DNA of 64,000 bases from Chenopodium formosanum (Eukaryota > Streptophyta > Magnoliopsida > Caryophyllales > Amaranthaceae). Both the position numbers and the translations under genes were made by a program. Positions 56,231-64,000 of the stretch are shown one piece after another (the first letter of the stretch is position 1; each line of letters begins with the position of its first letter). Location: assembly GCA_024500155.1 (NCBI GenBank), contig CM044880.1:1612001-1676000 (forward strand), given 5' to 3'. The notes below the pieces were generated by a model, which was not told the DNA's origin, made no database searches, and was given only the letters and a program-made list of their open reading frames with translations.

Positions 56231-56569
56231 TCTATACTAGTATTTAAAAACAAAAACCATCAACCCTATAATGCCACATGTACATTTCATGTTTTTTTTT
56301 CTCCAATGCCACATGTCACCTTATTTAATCTTTTTTTTTAATATCTTTTCTCATATGAAAAAAAAAACTTTAATTCAATACATATATGAATGATTGAATG
56401 TTGTTTGGTTCACTTTCCTCCAGTTTAATTTCTACTACAATTACATTCAATTTTCACCTCTTCTTCTCCTCTATAAACTATTCATTTGCCAATATAAATA
56501 TATTAAAAAATAATTATTTATATATTATACCTATAAATAAACCGTGCGTTGCACGGGCCAGAAGGCTAG
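56231..56569 (+). mobile_element. Non-autonomous Helitron
   Basis: A 339-bp element that starts TCTATACTAGTATTTAAAAA after an A. It ends with the hairpin CCGTGCGTTGCACGG, a short spacer and CTAG, followed by T. These ends match the plant Helitron pattern. A run of TATACTAGTCTATATC-type repeats lies just upstream (about 56180-56230). No coding sequence is present. Confidence 0.72.
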
Positions 56570-56645
56570 TTATATACTAAACACTCTTATATAAACTAGC
56601 TAGTCAAACAAGTTGATACAACTAGCTATATTAATCAATTACCAT

Positions 56646-57484
56646 TGTAAGCACTTGAAATTTATATGAGTGCCACATCGAATATACACGGGTTAAAAGT
56701 AAAATTATTTACTTAATGGTTTGACTATTAATTTAAATTATTTAATTTGGGTGAAATATATTAATATAGCACATTTTATTTAATTAAATTATAAAACCCA
56801 ACGTATAGGCTAGACCATCATAAATTGGTTATATTGTCAAGCCCAATTTATAATGTACACCAAACCCTAACCCTAAGAGTGTTGCCTCGATCTATAAATA
56901 GGACTCTTTCTAACTCATTTGGGGAGAAGAGAGGAAACAAGGAGACTACAATAGAAAACATAAAAAACCTTAGCTCTCATAATTCCAAACCTCTCCAAAG
57001 AAAACCTCTAAAAACCTACCGGAAGAGCAACAAGCATTCGACGTGTGTTCTACTCTAGAAGATCATTCGTGGAAGAGATTAAGCCTCGACGACCCTGAAC
57101 ACTAAGGAAATAAGAACTTTGAAACATCAAGTAGCGCATTGCAAGTCACCAGTTTAACCTCTACATCAAATAGTCATGATCGAGATCAAGCCTCGTTGTC
57201 CCTCAATCAAGAATTCAAGTCAAAGGTCTGCATCAACAACTAGTCAAAGGTATACATCAACAAAGTCAAAGTTTTGCATCAAATCTTCGATCGAGATCAA
57301 GCTTCGACAACCCTCGTTCGAAAATCAAGTAAATCCGAGAATTACGTCAAAGTCAAAGTGGAGATTGAATTAGAGGAGCAAATTAGAGACTGTACCCAAA
57401 ATTATCAAATTAATAAAATTAAAATTTTGTTGCATTTGTTTTGAATCTATATTTTGCAGATTTTAAATTTGTGCAGCGTTTACA
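56646..57484 (+). mobile_element. Solo LTR upstream of the synaptotagmin gene
   Basis: An 839-bp insertion with TGTAA...TTACA ends and a perfect 5-bp target duplication ACCAT (56641-56645 and 57485-57489). A TATA box (CTATAAATAGG) lies near 56891, followed by a purine-rich leader. The 3' half contains degenerate repeats of the type AAGTCAAAGGT...CATCAA and two copies of CGAGATCAAGC. There is no internal domain or second LTR, so it is a solo LTR. It also carries AAACCCTAACCCTAA, a telobox-like string. Confidence 0.87.
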
Positions 57485-57489
57485 ACCAT

Positions 57490-58718
57490 ATATTCACCAA
57501 ATAGGGCTATGTTTTCTTCTTTTAAGCACGTTATCTTCAACATTAGTCCACCATGTGTCACCTTCAAACATTATGTGAAATGTTGCCTCATTGAACATAA
57601 CGATTACATGTCGTCATGTTGATGCCATATTACAAAACATATATGACTTGGAATTACCCGATTTATATACTAATTTTTGTATCACCTGAAGAGTTTTAAC
57701 TACAAGTTAGTAGCTAGTTGATTAAGTAATATCTTGTACATTGATTGTGTAGCAAAATTAATATATTTTTTTTGTAATGAAAGAAAAAAGAGCACAATTA
57801 CATTATTGGCTACACTAGCCATTACAATTATTTTTATCCTAAATTTCTAGTGGGCCTAGCAGACTTTTCGGGTCAGGTAAAAAAAGTGAGATATATTTGT
57901 CCAAGGCCTATTCATAAAAAATATTTGGATCGAGCCAAACCCAACCTGTCACTAACCCAAAATCAGCCCAGATCAGACCGACGGACAAGTTCTTGTTAAT
58001 CATGTTTGTTTTGTAGTGTATATTTTTTTGCTCGAACTTACGTTGATTAGTTGAGGAAAACACAACCCTTCACCAAAAATAGACAACCAAAGAAACATCA
58101 ATATGGTAGATTTACCTGGCCTACAAAATCATGATCTTATTTTAGGTTTCTAATTTGTCCTAATCAAATCGATTAAAAACTTTCTAATTAGAGATGGGGC
58201 CTTTTTTTTTTTTTTTTTTGAGGGGGGAAGAGATGGTGGGCCCTTAGCCCCCAGCAAAAAAACCATGAAATGAACAAGCACGTTTCAGCATCTGCCTTTC
58301 TCAATTTCATGAACCGCTCCATTTTCCGACCTCCTAAACTGCCGTATTAATGCCGTTTTTTTACATCTCCATTAATTACTTTCTATCTCTTTCTCTCTCC
58401 TCTGTTAAACGTTGATCATCTTCCTTAGAAAAAGCAAGCGTTTCACCAAAAAAAGTTGGTAATATTGCCAATTTAGAAAGTAATCAAATTTCATTAAAGA
58501 ATCATTATACTTGTGCTTGGTAATTACATTTCACGTTGTTAAGAGAGAGAAAGAGGAAACAACTTTTTGGGTGTCATCTATTCTTCTAATCTTGCCTATT
58601 GAGTAACGGATTTGATTCGAAAGTTTATCTTCTGATTTGGGTTTCTGCTGATTTTTTCTGGGTTTTGGTTGTTTTTCACAAATACGGAGAAAATTCATAG
58701 AGACTAGGGAAGAAGAAG
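57490..58718. promoter_or_regulatory. Promoter and 5' UTR region of the synaptotagmin gene
   Basis: The spacer between the solo LTR and the start codon. A CT-rich stretch (TCTATCTCTTTCTCTCTCCTC, near 58383) and a GAGAGAGAAAGAG stretch near 58543 are typical of plant leaders. A T run of about 18 lies at 58203-58220. No exact transcription start can be assigned. Confidence 0.5.
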
Positions 58719-61700
58719 ATGGGTTTGTGGAGTCCGATACTTCGGATTTTTAGTGTGATTTTTGGGTTTGTCGGATTTGGTTTAGGGATTACGATTGGTC
58801 TTACTGTTGGTTATTATCTCTTCATTTACTTTCAGCCTACCGATGTCAAGGTAATTTCCTTTGATTTTTTGTTTTTTGGATTTCTGGGTTTAATATATGA
58901 TGAAATTGTTACTGTAATATTTATTTGATGCAACAGTAGATTGTAATGTGTTATGGAACATGTGGGGTTTTTCGATTTTGTCTTATTGATTGTTTTGAGG
59001 TATCATGCAGAGTTCTGATATTGATTATGGACCATAATATTAGTTTGTCATTATCAAAGGAATCCATATTTTAAGGTCTATGTATGTCCATTTTTTCTTA
59101 ATTTTGGGTGTTAATACCAACTAGTGATTGATGTTGATGTTTTTTTGAAGAATATTGCACATTTGTATGAGATTCTTGTGATTATAATTTTGGATTGAGA
59201 ATTGACAAATGGGTGGCATGAGGAGGGTTTATTGTTTGAGTCCTTTGAGAGGACTAGCTGAGTTGCTGGACACAATTACGGTTATTCGGACCTCAATTTG
59301 TGCTGGTTCTTACAAGGCACCTTCTGTTGGATTGGGTGCGTTAATATAAGACTTTTTGGGTTGGTGAAGGACAATGCCCCTTGATCACTTATGATGAGAC
59401 TTTGTCATGTTGTGCTTTGTATATTGAGGAGTGGGCATTTTAAACCAATTATCCTTTTGGTTTCCATGGGTTAGGATTTAGGAGTAGGTTTATGTCCACT
59501 TGGAACCCAAATTGGCTTAATGTTGTGGCTCTTGCTACTCTCATGAATGTAGTAAAATGTGTTCTATCTTAAATTTCTAAGTATAGATTTCCATTTGCTG
59601 AGGAAAGATTCACTTTGTTGGCTATATGTTCCCTTTACTTGAGGTTAATTAGTTGCTGATAGGGTGAGAAGTATTTCTATGGGGCATGAGCTTCTTGCTG
59701 TTACTTTGCTGGGTACTTGGTATGGTAGAAATGGATGGAGGGTTCTTTGCTGACCACCAAAGTTAAATTCTTTGGTTCATGCAATCAACCTCATACTAGT
59801 TTATTAAGGTTTTGATGTTGTTGTCACTGTTGGGTATGATTTTTTAACACAAGGATATCTTGTTGCACGGGAAGGTACGGTAATACGGACACGTAGTCAC
59901 TAAGATTAATTTTTCTACCACTATTGGAAATGGAGTGTTTGGGATTTTGAAATTTAATTTTCAATTTACGAGATTATTATGGTAATATATTTTTGGCCTT
60001 GATAATTCCATGACCCATAATGTTTACTTTGAACTGGGATAATTTTTTTGGGTCTACAACCTTACACTTACAGTTCTATAATGTCAAGTGATAACCCACC
60101 AATCACAGCGACTAGATATCCAGAGGATGTGGGGAGGGTAAGTAAATTTTACCCCAAAGTGTGTCTTGTGGAATTAACTTAGACCAAGTTATAGATTTTG
60201 AATTAGGATATATATTTGTTTGTAATTTAATACTTGTAAGCTTCTATACATGCATTTCATCGAAGATTTGTAGGAGTGCCTTTTGCTGTAGATTGGTGAT
60301 GTTAAATACATCTGGATTTAAGTAGTTGGTGCTTTGATGTTTTGCCAAAAAATTCTCTTGATAGGCTACTGGAAAAATAGCTATTAATGTTTGATAGAAA
60401 TAAGGAGGGAGACAAATTTTTCAATTTGCTTCTCTCATACACTACTAAAACAATTTCTGGAGACAGCTGAGTGACATCAAAGATGACTTAGCTTGGATAT
60501 TAGTATTTTTGCAATTTGTCTGGATCTGACTCCGCACTATTTACTGAATGATCAACAGTTTTACCCTTGGATGGGAGCCTCTTTAGGTAGCAGTCAAACT
60601 ACTGATATAATCTTGTACATCTCATGAGTTGGTACTGACCTGATATGCGCTACTGGTCTGTTTATTAGTATTTTCTTTCTGATGGTTAGTTATGCACTTT
60701 AATGTGACTCCATACATGACTTGGAGTGTTCTATACTGTTAAAGATTGCAAGTGAATGATTTGTTGGTGGGCTAAAAGTTAATGTTTGGTATCTTCTTTT
60801 GTATTTTATTTCCATTTGCAATTGGCATTTGTAATTATCCACGTACTTTTTTATGATGCTGATGTCTTCTCGGAAGGAAGAAGTAGGCAGTGTTGATGGA
60901 TGGACAGCTGAGTAGCTGACTATTCTTGTGCTGTGAAATGTTGATACTTGTGTCTTAGTTATATGTTGGCATCCTCTCCTCCTGTAGACCTGTAATGATA
61001 TTTTGATTTTGATAGGATCCCGATATCCGTCCACTGGCTGAGCAAGAATCTGATAAACTTCAGCAATTACTTCCTGAAATACCTCATTGGGTGAAAAACC
61101 CTGATTATGAGCGTGTATGTATTTCGTATTTTTGGCCCTCTTTGTTGTCATTGATTGTTACTGAATAGTTTATGGTTCTGACTTTTGCTTGTGTTTTTCC
61201 TTTTCTTTTATGAAAGATGGACTGGCTGAACAAGTTTATTGCCCAGATGTGGCCCTATCTGGATAAGGTATATGCCTATTTATTTCAATATATTAACTCC
61301 CTTTATTTCGCTGTTGCTCTTTATGTTGGCTAATAGAGGGTTACTACTGTACACAGGCAATATGCAAAACTGCAAAGGATATTGCAACACCTATCATAGC
61401 TGAGCAAATTCCAAAATACAAAATTGATAATGTCGAATTCGAGAAGCTGACTTTAGGGTCCCTTCCACCAACCTTCCAAGGTCAGTTTTACTCTTTACTT
61501 TGAATGAGTTGATGCAAGAGAATAGATCTTAGAAGCTTAAAAATTGTCTTAAAAGCTGAGTAAAGAAGTTTATGGTTATTAACGCTAAGATATCAGAAAT
61601 ACCACTACTAAGGGTTTGGTTGAGCTTAATAAAATGTCTCAAAAGCTGAGTATAAAAATTTATGGTTATAATGCTATGTGAGTTTTAACTTTTATCTTTT

Positions 61701-63507
61701 TTTGTTCATCCCTTGTTTTAGATTTTTGCACTTTAATATTAGAAAAATTTGGTTTGCTTGTGGCTGTTGAGGGTTATGGGAGGTCACAAATAAGGTTGTT
61801 TATTTATTTATTTTATTTTTTATTTTTATGTAATGGATGATGGGTAAAAGTGAGTGCTAATTGATTTGTAATTACCCACAAATTAACAATAATGAAGCCA
61901 ATTAAGCAAGCAACTGAGTGATTTTACTCGGGGAAACCCAAGAACTTGGAGAAATCAGAGGATAACCCACCAATCCACTATGGAGTATGGAGTAAGAATT
62001 TGATGATGAATGATGAAGAATACAAACTTTCCGGACATCATGGAAGCTTCCACCTCAATACCCACTCTCTTCCACTTAATCTCTAAGTTTTTTTTGTAGT
62101 TGGATAAAGGTCTTCCTTTCTACTGGATAAGGTTTAATAAAATGTTTTTTAAGCTCCACTTTTGGGTTCTCCTATGATGTCTTATCTGTGTATAGTTTGT
62201 CATATCCTATATATTTTACATAGTTTTATCATTTGTTTAAGGTGAGTGAAAGTTCTTTGTTGGTATTGTGATATTTGACAAAATGATTAAATAAGATGAA
62301 CTTGAATGGATGTGGTTTATTTGTTAGCGTTACCAGGGGCCAGGGCTATGCTTGTGACTTGTGATAACATATATTAGCCAGGGGTTTTATGCTTATGAGC
62401 TATGCCTCTTCACTTGACTATTATAGTAATGGTGTAGCTTAATGGTTATGTGAAGTACATGGGTTATTAGTGTCACTTATTTTTTTTTCTTTCTACGTGA
62501 CAAGTTATGAGCTCTTCTATGTTTACTTGCTCTTATGATGTTAATCTGCCTTGTAATAATATGCGAGATATGCTGAGGGACTAAATTTCATGATTATTTA
62601 GTGCCGTCCTTCTATTATAAGTGTACAAAGCTGAAAGTTTTTAGCACAGCTTTATTTCCCCCCCCCCCCCCCCCCCCCCCCCCCACTTTTTTTCATTTTA
62701 GATAGTAGTGGGGGTGGAAAAGTGGTCTTGACTTAGAAAATATGCATAAAGAATTTTTGTGTCAAGTTTGTCATTGTAGTGTATTCTTTTATTACTATGG
62801 TTTCTGTGATTGATTATGTCAGTTAGACGATATTCTAAGATAATTATGGACTTTTGTGCCAGCCTGATATTCAGGTTTCTGTTATCTTCACTCACTTATC
62901 CAATAATGATATTCATTGATTTACTTGATTAGAAATGAGTAAAATTTGTGTACTTGTTATCTTGGTGGGTCCCTAGTAGCCTGTAATAAAGTTGCAGCTG
63001 TATTTTAAAATCTCCCTCTAACTGAAACTCAAACAATAAATAAAGATTTTTTTTAATAATTGCATATGCTGTTTGATGATAAGTTGGCACCAGAAGCTTT
63101 ATGTATGTATATAGTCTGTTTTAACTCTGTAGTTTGGTATTCATCCTTCCTCTACTGTAGGTATGAAAGTCTATGTGACAGATGAGAAGGAGTTGATTAT
63201 GGAACCATCGCTGAAGTGGGCAGGAAATCCTAACATCATTGTTGGTATAAAAGCATTTGGCTTGAAGGCAACAGCTCAGGTACTTGGTTTATCGTGAAAC
63301 TGGCAAAGGTGCATTTTAGTATAGTGTATGAGATGATCAGAGCAGAGATTTATTGAATTTCATTGCTACTTTGTTAGTGAGTTAATTTATTTGGATTTAT
63401 TTCAGGTGTTAGATCTTCAAGTATTTGCTTCTCCTCGTATTACTTTCAAGCCCCTGGTACCAAGTTTCCCATGTTTTGCCAACATATATGTTTCTCTTAT
63501 GGAGAAG
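58719..63507 (+). CDS. Synaptotagmin (SYT1/SYT2-like), 5' portion; continues past the window
   Basis: Endoplasmic reticulum-plasma membrane tether; the family carries an N-terminal membrane anchor, an SMP lipid-transfer domain and two C2 domains. Six exons are seen: 58719-58850, 61016-61114, 61217-61267, 61357-61480, 63161-63279 and 63406-63507, all in phase, giving 209 residues so far. A transmembrane segment (about residues 8-36, GFGLGITIGLTVGYYLFIYF) is followed by PEIPHWVKNPDYERMDW and MWPYLDKAICKTAKDIA. The SMP domain then includes LTLGSLPPTFQGMKVY, LKWAGNPNIIVGIKAFGLKA and LVPSFPCFANIYVSLMEK. The part seen resembles AtSYT2 most (YYLFIYFQPTDV). The remaining SMP and C2 exons lie beyond the right edge. 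Intron 1 is 2.2 kb and intron 4 is 1.7 kb. Confidence 0.93.
62658..62684 (+). repeat. Poly-C run of 27 nt
   Basis: Homopolymer inside synaptotagmin intron 4; its length may be uncertain. Confidence 0.8.
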
Positions 63508-64000
63508 GTATGCGATATTTTGAGATTTGTTAGTTTTATTTATCTTGTTTTCTTTTTACTCATTTTTTTTTTTCTAATGTATATAATTAGTTGGGGGTGG
63601 GGGCGTAATACAATTTCAACGTTGGAATTAGCTGTTTTTGTTGGAAAAAGTGATTAAACAATAATACGATTTCAACGTTTGAATAAATGATTATTGGTGG
63701 AAGTGATTAATACAATTTCAATGTTGGAAAAAGTGATTATTGTTGTTTTTGTTGGTTTTTTCCCCTCTAATATCAGAAGTCCTGCTTCTGAAGAAGTTGT
63801 TTTCATCTTAAACAATAATGGAGTATATTAAGATTGGAAAACACAAATTTTCTAAAGTAATATCAATAATAGTTACTTAGCTATGGATTCTCTTCATCTT
63901 ATCGTATTAGAACTCCCTTCTTATTGTCATTATGAGGGTGTGTGCAGTTTGGGTTGCATCTTGTTGAAGGGGTGCCGATTAAAATTTCCTTAGTTGCTCT

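Noticed and set aside
58185..58245. T run flanked by AGATGGGGCC and AGATGGTGGGCCC, resembling a third poly-A insertion scar
   Set aside because: The flanking repeats are imperfect and G-rich filler lies between them, so target duplication cannot be claimed.
63948..64000. A possible seventh synaptotagmin exon: an AG at 63949 followed by a frame reading FGLHLVEG
   Set aside because: The family motif PxVDFGLKL should continue directly after SLMEK. The PxVD residues are absent and the text after FGL diverges, so the match is probably chance. The true exon is likely beyond the window.

Overview
This is plant nuclear DNA. It is AT-rich, with large intron-containing genes, canonical GT-AG introns, and many MITEs, Helitrons, solo LTRs and one LINE. 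The proteins are clearly angiosperm: a ROP GTPase, UPL3, GH35 beta-galactosidases with a lectin tail, and a plant synaptotagmin. A eudicot fits, and the TE style makes me suspect Caryophyllales, but that is a guess and I cannot name the species.

Layout. 1-3.4 kb is intergenic with a MITE, a Helitron and a poly-A insertion scar. Three minus-strand genes follow: an E2 ubiquitin-conjugating enzyme (3484-5003, 148 aa), a type-I ROP/RAC small GTPase (6561-12177, 198 aa, with a 3.3 kb intron holding a fresh 549-bp tandem duplication) and the replication factor MCM10 (14710-18033, 418 aa). From 19.4 to 39.4 kb lies a cluster of three intact BGAL13/14-type beta-galactosidase genes, A(+), B(-) and C(+). 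All three have the same 19-exon structure. A and B are tail-to-tail; B and C are head-to-head across an 836-bp shared upstream region. UPL3, a HECT E3 ligase (40846-53493, minus, 1878 aa), follows. One of its introns carries a 3.0 kb RTE-type LINE with an uninterrupted endonuclease/reverse-transcriptase frame and a 10-bp target-site duplication. A TE-rich spacer (two MITEs, a Helitron, a solo LTR) leads to the 5' half of a synaptotagmin gene (58719 to past the right edge).

I reconstructed exons by hand from splice sites and reading phase. For all seven complete genes the exon lengths sum to a whole number of codons with one terminal stop, so the gene models are firm. UTR ends are not determined. 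The E2 and UPL3 belong to the same pathway (ubiquitin transfer), but their proximity means little in a plant genome. The beta-galactosidases are the only evident local family expansion.

I did not find an undescribed multi-gene system. The points most worth a second look are: the LINE in UPL3; the beta-galactosidase cluster, with its altered conserved motifs, a His-to-Tyr change in copy C and a GC-AG intron in copy B; two poly-A-only insertions flanked by perfect direct repeats; and the recent tandem duplication in the ROP intron.
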